DNA of 64,000 nt from an uncultured Cellvibrionales bacterium (GCA_913019905.1 CAJVZD010000015.1:47831-111830); one strand, 5' to 3'. Shown: positions 28,095 through 37,442, counted from the first letter of the stretch. The notes: a model not told the origin generated them from the letters alone. Numbers and translations are program-made.

Positions 28095-30677
28095 TCAGAG
28101 AATATCCTCGTTTGGACCTAAAGGCTTAAAGGTTATAAGCAATTGCGGCAAAAGTAACAAAGAACCCAATAGAGCGGCAAACATAGCCAAGCTGGTCAAC
28201 AGCCCAAAATAGATACTCGGAGTGAAATTGGACAACGACAAAATCGAAAATCCCATGATGACTGTTATCGATGTGTAAAACATCGCCTTACCGATCGAAG
28301 CGTGACATCGATACATGGTCGCAAGATAATTTCTGTCCTTTGGAAACTCCGCTCTAAATCGGTGCACGTAGTGAATAGTATTATCAACCGCAATACCGAC
28401 TGAAATAGCCGCTATGGTCACGGTCATAATATCGAGAGGAATACCTACCAGACCCATTCCTCCCAACACAATACCCGCCGCCAAAATATTGGGCGCGATA
28501 GCAATTAAAGCGATCGATAGAGAGCGGAAAAGTACAATAAACATAAATACAATCGCGATAAATACCGCGCCTATTGTCAGTATTTGCGAGCGATACAAAC
28601 TCTGTAACATATTATTATAGAGAACTAACATGCCCGTTAAATGAACTTGTTCTTTCTGAAAACCTAATTCATTGGTCAAATGATCTTCTATCTCTTGTAA
28701 CAGATCGGCGCGGCGCAACTGTTTACTGGTTTCCATCACTCTGACGGTGATTCGGGCCTGATCAATCTCTTCATTTAGATAAGGATCAATCAATATGTCG
28801 TTAATTTCTTTCGGCAAATTCCTTTGAATAAGAGCTAATTGAATATCATCGACGCCCGACGCTAATGACCGTAAAACTTTATAGGGAGTCGCGAGTGACA
28901 AAACTTTTCCGGTCTGTTCCAGAGAGTCAATGTAATCATGTACTGCTTCTATGCGACTCAGACCTGTGCGATTAAACCAATAACTCACATCCGCTGCGCC
29001 CTCAAAGCCCTCTTCATCGCTGCCAAAGTCGTCTTCGAAATCATCATCGAACTCACTCTCGGAATCATCAAGAAAATCGTCACCTTGCGACGCATCAATA
29101 CTGGAACTACCGTCGACGTCAACAACGGCTGCGACCATTGCCGAGTTTTCATTCATCTTAATATCGGGATCAATAATCACCTCCAGAGAAATAGTTCCGC
29201 CCAGCTGAGTATCGATAACTTCCATGCCTTGGTATATTTCAGTGCTTTCGTGAAAATAATCGATAAAACGGTTTTCAACTTCCAGGTGTAATACGCCCCA
29301 GATACTGATTCCTGCAAGCAATGCCGAAACCCCTAAAACGAATGTCCCGTTCTTTTCCGTGAAGGTGGCAAAGTGCGTGGTAAAGGCTAGTTCAGACGAT
29401 TCGGACTTCGTCATGCGAGGTTTTTTTACCAACATTAACATTGCCGGTAAAACAATAAATACGATGATCAATGCGGCGGTCACACCAACGGTCATCATCC
29501 AACCAAAATCGATAACCGGACGAATACCACTAACGACTAAAGAGGCAAAAGCGACAATGGTCGTGAGTGCAGTATAAATACAGGGCTTCACCATCAATAG
29601 AGTGGCTTTTTTTACCAATTGTTGCTGGTCCATCTCTGGATCAATAGATAGTAATTCGCGATAACGGACGACTAAGTGAATAGTAATAGACAAGGTGATA
29701 ATAAGTAAAAGCGCGACGAAATTTGATGATATTACTGTCATCCGCCAGTCGAGCCAGGTGATTAACCCCAGCATAAACGCCGTTGACAGAACGCAAGTAA
29801 TAAGCGGAAATATAACCCAGGTAATACGCCTGAAAATCAACGAAAGGACCAAAATAATAAAAACGACAATACCACTGCCAAACACCAACAAATCACTTTT
29901 TACAAAGCTAATCATGTCGGCGGCGATCATGGGTACCCCTCCTAAAAAGAGCTGCCCCTCATCGCGGTATTGACTGGCAATTCCTCTCACTATTTCAACT
30001 AGCTGGCTTTGGCGCTCATTAAAGACTGCCGAGTAGTCACGAAAAACCTCCTCCACCTCAACAAGCTCTACCCGTAAATTCGCGGGCAGTGTGCCCTTGG
30101 CCGCTAATTCCCGCAGGCTTTCACGTTTAGCTAACAAGTCCATATATTGCTTGTCACGCTTTAGATTAATTTGTAGGGCCGTCGTTCGAGCATCAGAACC
30201 CATCAGCATATTGCTATAGATTGGGCTGTTTGTTAATTCAGCCAGGACCAATTTTTTGTCGATTCCCGGCGTTCTCAATGTGCGTAATTCGCCACCGTCG
30301 GCAACCTCACTCAAGGACACCTTTGGGCTCTCCAACAGAGGTACATCCAGAATACTTGTTACCGACGAGACACCATCAAGTACCACCAGCTCACTACGTA
30401 ACTGCTCCAAAACTGTTAATGACTCAGTTGATAAAAGGTCCTTATTCGGTCGAAAAGTTACCAGTAAAAAGTCCTCGGATTGAAAGCGCTTGTTAATTTC
30501 ACGAGAATACTTAAGCGCTTCGTCACCTTCCAACACCAAAGAGTCGGCCGAGGCATCTAACTTGAAGCTAGGTATAGCTGTCGATAGCCCGCCAATAATA
30601 ATAAGCGTCACAATTAATGATGCCAGTGGCTTGTTTAGTATGAGGTTTTCATACCAGGAAAATAATTGATCTTTCAT
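28095..30677 (-). CDS. RND-superfamily exporter (MMPL / HAE3 type)
   Basis: 860 residues with the RND duplication: an N-terminal transmembrane helix (about 17-37), a periplasmic loop, a five-helix bundle (about 250-420), a second helix (about 448-468), a second loop and a last five-helix bundle (about 690-850). It resembles the hydrophobe/amphiphile exporter-3 group, which moves lipids or hopanoids between the membranes; the substrate is unknown. The second loop contains an Asp/Ser/Glu-rich stretch (about 517-560) that looks like an insertion. No adaptor or outer-membrane factor is adjacent. Confidence 0.88.
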   Translation of the reverse strand: MKDQLFSWYENLILNKPLASLIVTLIIIGGLSTAIPSFKLDASADSLVLEGDEALKYSREINKRFQSEDFLLVTFRPNKDLLSTESLTVLEQLRSELVVLDGVSSVTSILDVPLLESPKVSLSEVADGGELRTLRTPGIDKKLVLAELTNSPIYSNMLMGSDARTTALQINLKRDKQYMDLLAKRESLRELAAKGTLPANLRVELVEVEEVFRDYSAVFNERQSQLVEIVRGIASQYRDEGQLFLGGVPMIAADMISFVKSDLLVFGSGIVVFIILVLSLIFRRITWVIFPLITCVLSTAFMLGLITWLDWRMTVISSNFVALLLIITLSITIHLVVRYRELLSIDPEMDQQQLVKKATLLMVKPCIYTALTTIVAFASLVVSGIRPVIDFGWMMTVGVTAALIIVFIVLPAMLMLVKKPRMTKSESSELAFTTHFATFTEKNGTFVLGVSALLAGISIWGVLHLEVENRFIDYFHESTEIYQGMEVIDTQLGGTISLEVIIDPDIKMNENSAMVAAVVDVDGSSSIDASQGDDFLDDSESEFDDDFEDDFGSDEEGFEGAADVSYWFNRTGLSRIEAVHDYIDSLEQTGKVLSLATPYKVLRSLASGVDDIQLALIQRNLPKEINDILIDPYLNEEIDQARITVRVMETSKQLRRADLLQEIEDHLTNELGFQKEQVHLTGMLVLYNNMLQSLYRSQILTIGAVFIAIVFMFIVLFRSLSIALIAIAPNILAAGIVLGGMGLVGIPLDIMTVTIAAISVGIAVDNTIHYVHRFRAEFPKDRNYLATMYRCHASIGKAMFYTSITVIMGFSILSLSNFTPSIYFGLLTSLAMFAALLGSLLLLPQLLITFKPLGPNEDIL

Positions 30678-30724
30678 ACACTATTTAGTCCTAAATATTG
30701 ACCGTTACAAATAAGGAAAAACAA

Positions 30725-32086
30725 CTAAGCCAACGACGTTAATAACCGTTGGTGAATTCCAGAAAATCCGCCGTTGCTCATAATCACCACATGGTCACCG
30801 CTCTTTGCACTTGCTACGACCATTGCTACGATATTATCAATTGAATCACTGACGCAGGCCCTGCCATCACTGTCGAGAACAACAGAATCCAAAGACCAGT
30901 CCAGACCTTGGGGCTGATACCAAATAACTTGATCGGCATCGCGACTCGCAGTCGCCAGGCGATCTAGGTGTGAACCTAAGCGCATTGTTTGAGATCTAGG
31001 CTCAATAACCGCAATAATTTTTCCCTGCGTGATTTTTGCTCGCAATCCGGCCAATGTAGTTTCTATTGCTGTAGGGTGATGCGCAAAATCGTCGTAAACA
31101 GCGATACCATTCGGATCACCCAGCAACTCCATTCTACGCTTTACACCACGAAATTGGGACAACGCTTCGACTGCAATAATCGGTTGCACGCCTACATGCC
31201 TTGCCGCCGCAATCGCCGCTAAAGCATTATTGATATTGTGCGTTCCCGATTGTGACCAATCAACGTCACCGACAGCGGTATCGTTGTGCCAAACAGAGAA
31301 AGCGCTACCATCGGGACTATGCAGTTCTGCCGACCAATCAGCCTGTCCAGAACGTTCAGTTGAGGTCTTTTCCAGCTCTGACCATAAACCTTGCTGCAAC
31401 ACTTCTTCAATATGACCGTCTGATTCTGGCACGATGACGCGGCCATTCCCGGGTATAATTCTCAACAAATGATGAAATTGCTTTTGGATCGCCGCCAGGT
31501 CTTCGAAAATATCGGCGTGATCAAACTCCAAATTGTTTAGAATTGCAGTCCGAGGGTGATAGTGAACAAATTTGGATCGTTTATCAAAAAAGGCACTGTC
31601 GTACTCATCGGCTTCGATCACAAAAAAAGCTGAATCACCCAGGTCAGCAGATAATCCAAAGTTGCTTGGAATCCCACCGATTAAAAACCCAGGTTTCATT
31701 CCTGCGAACTCTAATATCCAGGCGAGCATACTACTCGTTGTGGTTTTTCCATGAGTTCCGGCAACGGCTAACACCCACCTATCTTTAAGTAAATGTTCAA
31801 ATAGCCATTGAGGACCTGACGAGAATGGAATACCGCGTTCCAGCATATATTCCACAGCGGGATTGCCGCGACTCATTGCGTTTCCGACGACTATCAAATC
31901 GGGAGCAGGTTCGAGCTGGGAAGGGTCATATCCCTCTATGAGTCCAATACCCTGTTCTTCTAACTGAATGCTCATGGGAGGATAAACATTAGCATCCGAG
32001 CCCGTGACAGTATGACCCAGCTGGCGAGCAAGCATGGCCAATCCACCCATGAAAGTACCGCAGATACCCAGGATATGGATATGCAT
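30725..32086 (-). CDS. mpl: UDP-MurNAc:L-Ala-gamma-D-Glu-meso-DAP ligase
   Basis: Recycles the murein tripeptide by ligating it to UDP-MurNAc. Mur-ligase architecture: an N-terminal Rossmann domain (MHIHILGICGTFMGGLAMLA), ATP loop AGTHGKTTTSSML near residue 112, EADEYDSAF, and the C-terminal YDDFAHHPTAIE. The 453-residue length and the N-terminal motif fit Mpl better than MurC, which sits in the dcw cluster. It works with AmgK and MurU, also in this window, in cell-wall recycling. Confidence 0.95.
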   Translation of the reverse strand: MHIHILGICGTFMGGLAMLARQLGHTVTGSDANVYPPMSIQLEEQGIGLIEGYDPSQLEPAPDLIVVGNAMSRGNPAVEYMLERGIPFSSGPQWLFEHLLKDRWVLAVAGTHGKTTTSSMLAWILEFAGMKPGFLIGGIPSNFGLSADLGDSAFFVIEADEYDSAFFDKRSKFVHYHPRTAILNNLEFDHADIFEDLAAIQKQFHHLLRIIPGNGRVIVPESDGHIEEVLQQGLWSELEKTSTERSGQADWSAELHSPDGSAFSVWHNDTAVGDVDWSQSGTHNINNALAAIAAARHVGVQPIIAVEALSQFRGVKRRMELLGDPNGIAVYDDFAHHPTAIETTLAGLRAKITQGKIIAVIEPRSQTMRLGSHLDRLATASRDADQVIWYQPQGLDWSLDSVVLDSDGRACVSDSIDNIVAMVVASAKSGDHVVIMSNGGFSGIHQRLLTSLA

Positions 32087-32188
32087 ATCACAACCTTATT
32101 TCTTAAATTTCAACGACTAACAATATCATAATTCGAAGCTTTGGCTAAAATCAGCCAAAAGCGCGCGGAATAAATATCGCTCGAGAGA

Positions 32189-32458
32189 CTAATCGGTAAC
32201 AAATTCCAGACCGACGCCTTTTGCGTCGGAACGAACCACGCGCATCTTAACTACAGGGGCGTCACCGCCGCCCATACCAGTCACTTGCACAGAGACTATC
32301 TCTCCAACTTTTACCGGACCATTGTCGTCCGTAAGAATATACGCGCCAGTATCCGAAATGTTGCCGGTAAACAGGTCTAGCTCCCCGACATCGGGATGTG
32401 ATAGTTTTACTCCCGCTCTAAGCGTTGTTCGCGTCGCTGCTCGCTTATATTCAGACAT
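32189..32458 (-). CDS. PilZ-domain protein
   Basis: 89 residues, a single PilZ domain. Both c-di-GMP motifs are intact: RxxxR at 6-10 and NxSxxG at 33-38 (NISDTG), so it should bind c-di-GMP. It has GGAAGGG before the ATG. It has no fused output domain, so it probably acts by binding a partner protein. It lies between mpl and hppA, isolated from hppA by a bidirectional terminator. Confidence 0.87.
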   Translation of the reverse strand: MSEYKRAATRTTLRAGVKLSHPDVGELDLFTGNISDTGAYILTDDNGPVKVGEIVSVQVTGMGGGDAPVVKMRVVRSDAKGVGLEFVTD

Positions 32459-32631
32459 CTTGCCCTTCCACTTTTAGAATTAGTTTAAAATAACCACAAT
32501 TACTAAATAAAATGTTACGGGTACTGCTTTTTCCGCACGCAGTCATTATCCAGTGTTGCTGAGCGAAACTCAATTAGTCCGTCCATCGAGTCGCTATTGC
32601 AAAATGCAAACAGGCACTTAATTTTCTCAAA

Positions 32632-32660
32632 AAAAAACGCAGCTTAAGCTGCGTTTTTTT
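32632..32660. terminator. Bidirectional terminator after hppA
   Basis: An almost continuous palindrome: an A-run, then ACGCAGCTTAAGCTGCGT, then a T-run. An 8-bp GC-containing stem flanked by A and T tracts works in both directions. It ends the minus-strand hppA transcript. Confidence 0.9.
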
Positions 32661-32691
32661 AGTTTTGACAAACGTAAAGCGCCCGACCATT

Positions 32692-34716
32692 TTAAACCAA
32701 TAAAGGCGCGATGACCAAACTCACAATAGCCATAACATTAATTAATATATTCATCGCAGGACCCGAGGTATCTTTAAACGGATCGCCAACGGTATCGCCT
32801 ACGACAACCGCCGTATGAACATCAGAGCCTTTACCACCAAAATTGCCCTTTTCCACATACTTCTTAGCATTGTCCCAGGCACCACCCGCATTCGCCATCA
32901 TTAACGCCATTAACACGCAAGTTACCAATGCCCCTCCTAACAACCCTCCTAAAGCAGCAGGACCCAGTAAAAACCCAACGACCACCGGCGACCCGACGGC
33001 TAACACCCCAGGTAAGACCATGCGCTTTAGTGCCGCCTGAGTTGCAATATCAACACACCTTTCGCTATCGGGCTTTGCCGTGCCCTCCATTAATCCGGGA
33101 ATCTCCTTAAACTGACGACGAATTTCTTTAATCATATCGAAGGCTGCATCACCCACCGCGCGCATCGTAATTGCGCTCACGAGAAAGGGAAAAATACCCC
33201 CAAGAAACATGCCTGTTAAGACTAGAGGATCGCTGATATCGAGCGTAAATCCGTCTACCTTGTGCTCGATAACTTCAATGTAAGCCGCGATGATAGCCAA
33301 AGCCGCGAGGCCAGCGGCGCCAATGGCAAACCCTTTCCCAATAGCCGCAGTCGTATTTCCAACTTCATCTAAACCATCGGTTATCTCACGCACTTCGTCG
33401 CCTAATTCAGCCATTTCAGCGATACCACCGGCGTTATCCGCAACGGGACCATAAGCATCGATGGCCATCGTAATGCCCACCGTCGCAAGCATTCCCACTG
33501 CGGCTATACCAACACCATACACACCTGCACCTTCAGGTAACAACAGGCTGGTAGAAAAGATAATCGCAGCTATCGTTAATACCGGAACAACCACCGATTC
33601 CATTCCTACAGCGAGCCCTGAAATCATTACCGTAGCTGGACCGGTTTCTCCGCTTTCCGCAATCGTCCTAACTGGTTTTCCACCGGTATAATATTCGGTG
33701 ACAAGACCGATAATGATTCCGCCCAGTGCGCCGCACACGACACATAACCATACTCCCTGGGGCAAACCCAACTCTTTCAACAAAAACCAGGATGTCAAAA
33801 TGAACAAAATCGTTGCTCCAATAGTACCCATGCGCAGCGCTAAAGCCGGTGCTTTGCTAACCGAAGCTCGCACCAGTAGAATCCCGCCGATCGAACATAA
33901 CAATCCCAGTGAAGCCAAGGCCAACGGCGCAAACATTAATTGCCCCCTGTCTCCGCCCAGTGCAGCGATTACCGCCACCGACATCGTGGAAGCAATCGCG
34001 ATAGTCGCAATCATTGATCCGCAGTAAGACTCAAAAATATCTGAACCCATACCAGCCACATCACCAACGTTATCGCCCACATTATCGGCAATAACACCTG
34101 GGTTTCGCGGATCGTCCTCGGGAATACCTGCTTCAATTTTACCGACAAGATCAGCACCGACATCAGCACTTTTAGTAAAGATCCCACCACCGACGCGGGA
34201 AAATAACGCAACGGTTGAAGCGCCCATACCGAAACCGTGAATCGCGTTGGCGTGCTCTGGATTTGAACCAAACATGAAGTACAAAATACCCAATCCTAAC
34301 AACCCCATAGAGGCAACCGTCAGGCCCATAACAGAGCCGCCATAAAAAGCGACACTTAATGCTTCACTCGCCCCACTCGTACTCGCCGCTACGGTTGTAC
34401 GCACATTGGCCTTGGTGGCTGAAAACATACCGATGTAACCGGCAGAAGCTGAACACAAAGCTCCCACCACAAAAGCCAGCGGTGTGTGCCAGTCTTGAAA
34501 TCCGACAAATAACAGAACGGTAACGACGGCGGCAAATATAATCAGAACGGAGTACTCTCGCCGCATAAAAACCATGGCACCCGAGTGAATGGCGTCAGAA
34601 ATTTCAACAACCAAACCCTCCCCCGTAGGATAGGCCTTCACCTTCCGATAGATAACCAGTGCAGCAATCAGCCCCAACCCACCAAAAATGGGCGGCAATA
34701 AAAGTAAATCAAACAC
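32692..34716 (-). CDS. hppA: Membrane pyrophosphatase (ion-pumping, K+-stimulated type)
   Basis: 674 residues, about 16 transmembrane helices; it couples PPi hydrolysis to H+ or Na+ pumping. The PPi-binding motif [16 protein letters not shown] is near residue 210, EYYTGG near 343. In [10 protein letters not shown] (near 450) the position that is Lys in K+-independent enzymes is Ala, which predicts K+ stimulation; UniProt-style annotation of such members often suggests Na+ pumping, but I cannot decide the ion from this alone. The start is a GTG with a perfect TAGGAGG 5 nt upstream; the AT-rich region to 34800 should hold the promoter. Confidence 0.95.
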   Translation of the reverse strand: MFDLLLLPPIFGGLGLIAALVIYRKVKAYPTGEGLVVEISDAIHSGAMVFMRREYSVLIIFAAVVTVLLFVGFQDWHTPLAFVVGALCSASAGYIGMFSATKANVRTTVAASTSGASEALSVAFYGGSVMGLTVASMGLLGLGILYFMFGSNPEHANAIHGFGMGASTVALFSRVGGGIFTKSADVGADLVGKIEAGIPEDDPRNPGVIADNVGDNVGDVAGMGSDIFESYCGSMIATIAIASTMSVAVIAALGGDRGQLMFAPLALASLGLLCSIGGILLVRASVSKAPALALRMGTIGATILFILTSWFLLKELGLPQGVWLCVVCGALGGIIIGLVTEYYTGGKPVRTIAESGETGPATVMISGLAVGMESVVVPVLTIAAIIFSTSLLLPEGAGVYGVGIAAVGMLATVGITMAIDAYGPVADNAGGIAEMAELGDEVREITDGLDEVGNTTAAIGKGFAIGAAGLAALAIIAAYIEVIEHKVDGFTLDISDPLVLTGMFLGGIFPFLVSAITMRAVGDAAFDMIKEIRRQFKEIPGLMEGTAKPDSERCVDIATQAALKRMVLPGVLAVGSPVVVGFLLGPAALGGLLGGALVTCVLMALMMANAGGAWDNAKKYVEKGNFGGKGSDVHTAVVVGDTVGDPFKDTSGPAMNILINVMAIVSLVIAPLLV

Positions 34717-35342
34717 ATAAACCTCCTAGATTTTTAATTTTTATTGGTATAAAAAGTTACGTATATTAACGAATGTTTCGTTTTTATTATCACTATCAAC
34801 TCTCAAGCACTCACCTGAAAACCTACAATATGACGATGATTAGTCATTGCTCACGAAAACAAAAACAGATGATCCGCTCTAACCACTAACACCATTCTAG
34901 GCGTCTTATGCTATATCAGCAAATTTTGTAATAACCGACCGGAATTAACAGACAATGCGACAAATAATTCAATGAGAGAATAGCCTCGCACTTTATCGCG
35001 TAAGAAATCCCTCAGGCCACGTTCTAACTATTCTCTTTTCAATTTAAGCGAACACCCACAAACTAAAAATATGCAAGAATACTCCGGGCGCGGGAAATGC
35101 ACCGGATGATATGGATACCACTATTGCACTAGCTTGCACTATCATCGACGCTCGTAACCCAACACCAATTGCATCGAAAACCGGACAGTTATGCTATCGT
35201 CGGTTGATGGCTAGATCGTTATTCTATCTGGGCTTTGACTATAAGATGTATGGAAAAGACGTTGCAGCCCTCGCGGTGCTGATTGACCAAGCCATCACTT
35301 TCCCAGCGCAGTAGACAATCAGTACTCAGTTTTTCCGCCCGG
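34717..35342. other. Long non-coding stretch upstream of hppA
   Basis: About 625 bp. The part next to hppA is AT-rich and is the likely promoter. A 67-codon plus-strand ORF (35111-35314, starting MDTTIALACTIIDAR) is open but has no ribosome site and no recognisable feature; I do not call it. A GC-rich imperfect palindrome centred near 35344 (CCGCCCGGCTAGCGGGCCGG) lacks a T-run. Confidence 0.4.
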
Positions 35343-35516
35343 CTAGCGGGCCGGACTTCTCATTGCGTTGACCACAACAAATACCAGAAAGAAATTAAAC
35401 GGGAGGATGAAATAATCATTAGGCCCTAAAATGAGTAGCTCTAACATAGACCAATAAGAAACGATTGCAGCAAAAGACGCGGAAACTAATAAGGACGGCA
35501 GCTTTATAGTAAACAC
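35343..35516 (-). CDS. Possible small two-helix membrane protein
   Basis: A 57-codon frame that encodes a clearly membrane-like peptide: LPSLLVSASFAAIVSYWSM (about residues 6-24) and FILPFNFFLVFVVVNAM (about 37-53) are hydrophobic helices, followed by a basic RSPAR end. The frame is open ten or so codons further upstream. The weak point is the start: a GTG at 35516 with a GATGAG directly against it and no ATG, so the gene may be a remnant. Not recognised. Confidence 0.35.
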   Translation of the reverse strand: MFTIKLPSLLVSASFAAIVSYWSMLELLILGPNDYFILPFNFFLVFVVVNAMRSPAR

Positions 35517-35647
35517 CTCATCGAATTTGATGACGACCCAATAGCGGGTTCAATGATAAAACTATCTCGGCATACCCGGCGACAACACAATATCATTTTT
35601 CGCGCCACCGATGAACGACTGCTAGACAAGCATAACTAACGTAAGAA

Positions 35648-35710
35648 CCTATCGACCAGAAACGAAAAAGCCAAGCGTCATGCCTGGCTTTTTCGTTTCT
35701 GGTCGATAGG
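35648..35710. terminator. Very long hairpin / bidirectional terminator
   Basis: Left arm 35648-35676 and right arm 35682-35710 are 29-bp inverted repeats with one mismatch and a 5-nt loop (GTCAT). The inner part (AAAAAGCCA...TGGCTTTTT) is a normal bidirectional terminator; the outer 17 bp extends the pairing far beyond what termination needs. It sits 8 nt after the stop of the minus-strand gene at 35719. Confidence 0.8.
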
Positions 35711-35718
35711 GAAGTCGA

Positions 35719-36207
35719 CTACTTTCGCAATTTCTTTACATTGGGTATTGCTGCGCTTAATTGTTTGAATAACTTGGAGTTTTTACCGATGACTTTATGT
35801 TTTGCATAAGCATCTACGGCTTTCTTCCACGCTAGCTCTTTTCCGTGTGCATTAAGAGAAAAACTAGTACAAACTATTTTATCCTCTAACTCTGAAGCGA
35901 TGCCGACTTGAAATATCGGGGTCACGGTGCCACTCTTTTCAGTCTTTAACAAATAGCTAATACCCTTAACCGAGCCATTTGCATTAAAACAACGTGATGC
36001 TTTAAGCTGCTTTTTTACCCGCTTCTGCTCTTCAATCAAAGCCTCGTCGCGTTCAATAGCTTCCAATTCCACTTTCCGCTTGAGCCTTGGACCAATTCTT
36101 TTCCCGGCTTTTTTAAGAGAGTAATATTCCTGATAGAGCTTTCCGTTCACTGTTCGACGAACCCGATAGCCATAAAAGGCTTCGTTATCCAATAATTTTA
36201 CACTCAC
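35719..36207 (-). CDS. Unrecognised basic protein with AP2-like segments
   Basis: 162 residues, strongly basic. The N-terminal segment FYGYRVRRTVNGKLYQEYYS (about 11-30) and the C-terminal segment FSLNAHGKELAWKKAVDAY (about 114-132) resemble the strand and helix parts of AP2-like DNA-binding domains found in phage and integrase proteins; a charged helix (about 38-70) separates them. I do not recognise a specific family. The GTG start has GAGGTGATGAG upstream. It lies alone between two non-coding stretches, which suggests acquired DNA, but no integrase is present. Confidence 0.6.
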   Translation of the reverse strand: MSVKLLDNEAFYGYRVRRTVNGKLYQEYYSLKKAGKRIGPRLKRKVELEAIERDEALIEEQKRVKKQLKASRCFNANGSVKGISYLLKTEKSGTVTPIFQVGIASELEDKIVCTSFSLNAHGKELAWKKAVDAYAKHKVIGKNSKLFKQLSAAIPNVKKLRK

Positions 36208-36584
36208 CTCATCACCTCTCAGTTTGCCATGGCAAAATCGTTACTACACCTATGCCGTAAGTAACTTGTACGTCATATTCAATTTATCGACTGAAATTAC
36301 CTTTTACAATTTTCTGCCCGTAACACTGAATGCAATCATGTGCACAGGTATTGATAATTTCCATTTTCTCTAACTACTATAGTAGACATCGTGGACATAG
36401 TAAATTTTGTGCACTAACACCTGTCGTTTTTTTTCAAATAACTTTAATTTTGTTATCTAGTCGCGCTATCCACGAGACAAGAATATGAAAATGAACACTA
36501 AAGCTATGCCAGCACCAAGTCGGATTAGATAATATCCCAAAGTTTTAGTAAATAACATAGTTTATATTCCGCGACGAAGCAGGG
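36208..36584. other. AT-rich intergenic region
   Basis: 377 bp with no gene I can support. The end next to 36207 should hold the promoter for the AP2-like gene. A 15-codon ORF (ATG 36484, MKMNTKAMPAPSRIR) is open on the plus strand but lacks a ribosome site. Confidence 0.4.
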
Positions 36585-37325
36585 CTATTCTCGCAGAAAC
36601 TCACGATATTGGCTCGGATAGCAATCGTGGTTTACTATAACGAAACGCTCGTAGATTTCTTGGAAATTATCTAAAACAACAGACCTCAGCGCCATAGATT
36701 TATCGCTCAAGAATTCTTTCAAGCCTTCAACAGTCATAGCTTTTTGGAATTCAGCCGCCAAGGGTGCATAGCTTAAATGCCAAGGTTCCGGGGCGACACC
36801 GTTATTGGCTGCAACATATGGCTTGAAAAAACCATGGCCGTGGTCAGATTTAATCTTACTATCCAGCCAGTCATTCATTGGACCAAAAGGTCCATTTTGT
36901 GCAAACTCATCGGCCGACAACTGTAAGGCGTAATTCTCTTCGACCGCCGACCGATCGAATATGTCAATATCTGTTCCCCAGTGATGGCGAGATGCTCCGG
37001 GTAGTGCAGACCATCGTAAAATTGCCTGGGCCTTCTCCCAAGGGACCAGTGTCGACATATCAATGATTTTGTTATCATCATCAAAAACTGGGCGCTTCCC
37101 TTCAGCCTTATTGTTCCAAATCATTAGCTGGCGACTAAAATCGCGATACCCGCTAGCGATGCAAATATCGAAACCTTCTTTTTCTCCCTCTAGCTTAAGT
37201 TGCAAAAACGGTTTTACTAATAATTTATGAATCGGCACGTCTACGGCTGTTCGGTCAATCCAACCGTCATCACAGCCGCAAAGCTGGCTGAGGAAAATCG
37301 ATGTTTTGCTGTTTTTTTCAGGCAT
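36585..37325 (-). CDS. M15-family peptidase (VanY/D-Ala-D-Ala carboxypeptidase-like)
   Basis: 246 residues with the zinc site of the M15B group: SRHHWGTDIDIF (about 112-123; His and Asp ligands) and EPWHLSY (about 179-185; catalytic Glu and third His). The conserved SGYRDFSRQ segment (about 58-66) binds substrate. Such enzymes trim D-Ala from peptidoglycan stems, but there is no signal peptide here: the N-terminus is polar (MPEKNSKTSIFLSQLCGCDD). It may act in the cytosol on recycled precursors. GGGAG lies 6 nt before the ATG. It is divergent from the TfoX-C-like gene. Confidence 0.85.
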   Translation of the reverse strand: MPEKNSKTSIFLSQLCGCDDGWIDRTAVDVPIHKLLVKPFLQLKLEGEKEGFDICIASGYRDFSRQLMIWNNKAEGKRPVFDDDNKIIDMSTLVPWEKAQAILRWSALPGASRHHWGTDIDIFDRSAVEENYALQLSADEFAQNGPFGPMNDWLDSKIKSDHGHGFFKPYVAANNGVAPEPWHLSYAPLAAEFQKAMTVEGLKEFLSDKSMALRSVVLDNFQEIYERFVIVNHDCYPSQYREFLRE

Positions 37326-37337
37326 GATAGGCTCCCA

Positions 37338-37362
37338 TTATATCAATCGCCTATTGATATAA
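37338..37362. promoter_or_regulatory. Operator-like inverted repeat in a divergent promoter region
   Basis: TTATATCAAT (37338-37347) and ATTGATATAA (37353-37362) are perfect 10-bp inverted repeats with a 5-nt CGCCT spacer. It begins 13 nt upstream of the M15 peptidase start and lies about 80 nt upstream of the TfoX-C-like gene, where a repressor could control both. It has no T-run typical of a terminator. Confidence 0.45.
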
Positions 37363-37442
37363 AAATGAATCTGTATTATAAGAGCCAACTGCATTATTAC
37401 AAATTGCAATTTCCAATAAAAACAATAGAAAAGAGAGTTGTT

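Noticed and set aside
32843..34027. Several plus-strand ORFs opposite hppA
   Set aside because: Antisense shadows rich in Pro/Thr/Ala from a Gly/Ala/Val-rich membrane protein; no start signals.
35111..35314. 67-codon plus-strand ORF (MDTTIALACTIIDAR...) in the gap upstream of hppA
   Set aside because: No ribosome site, no recognisable domain and no coding neighbours; open by chance is more likely.
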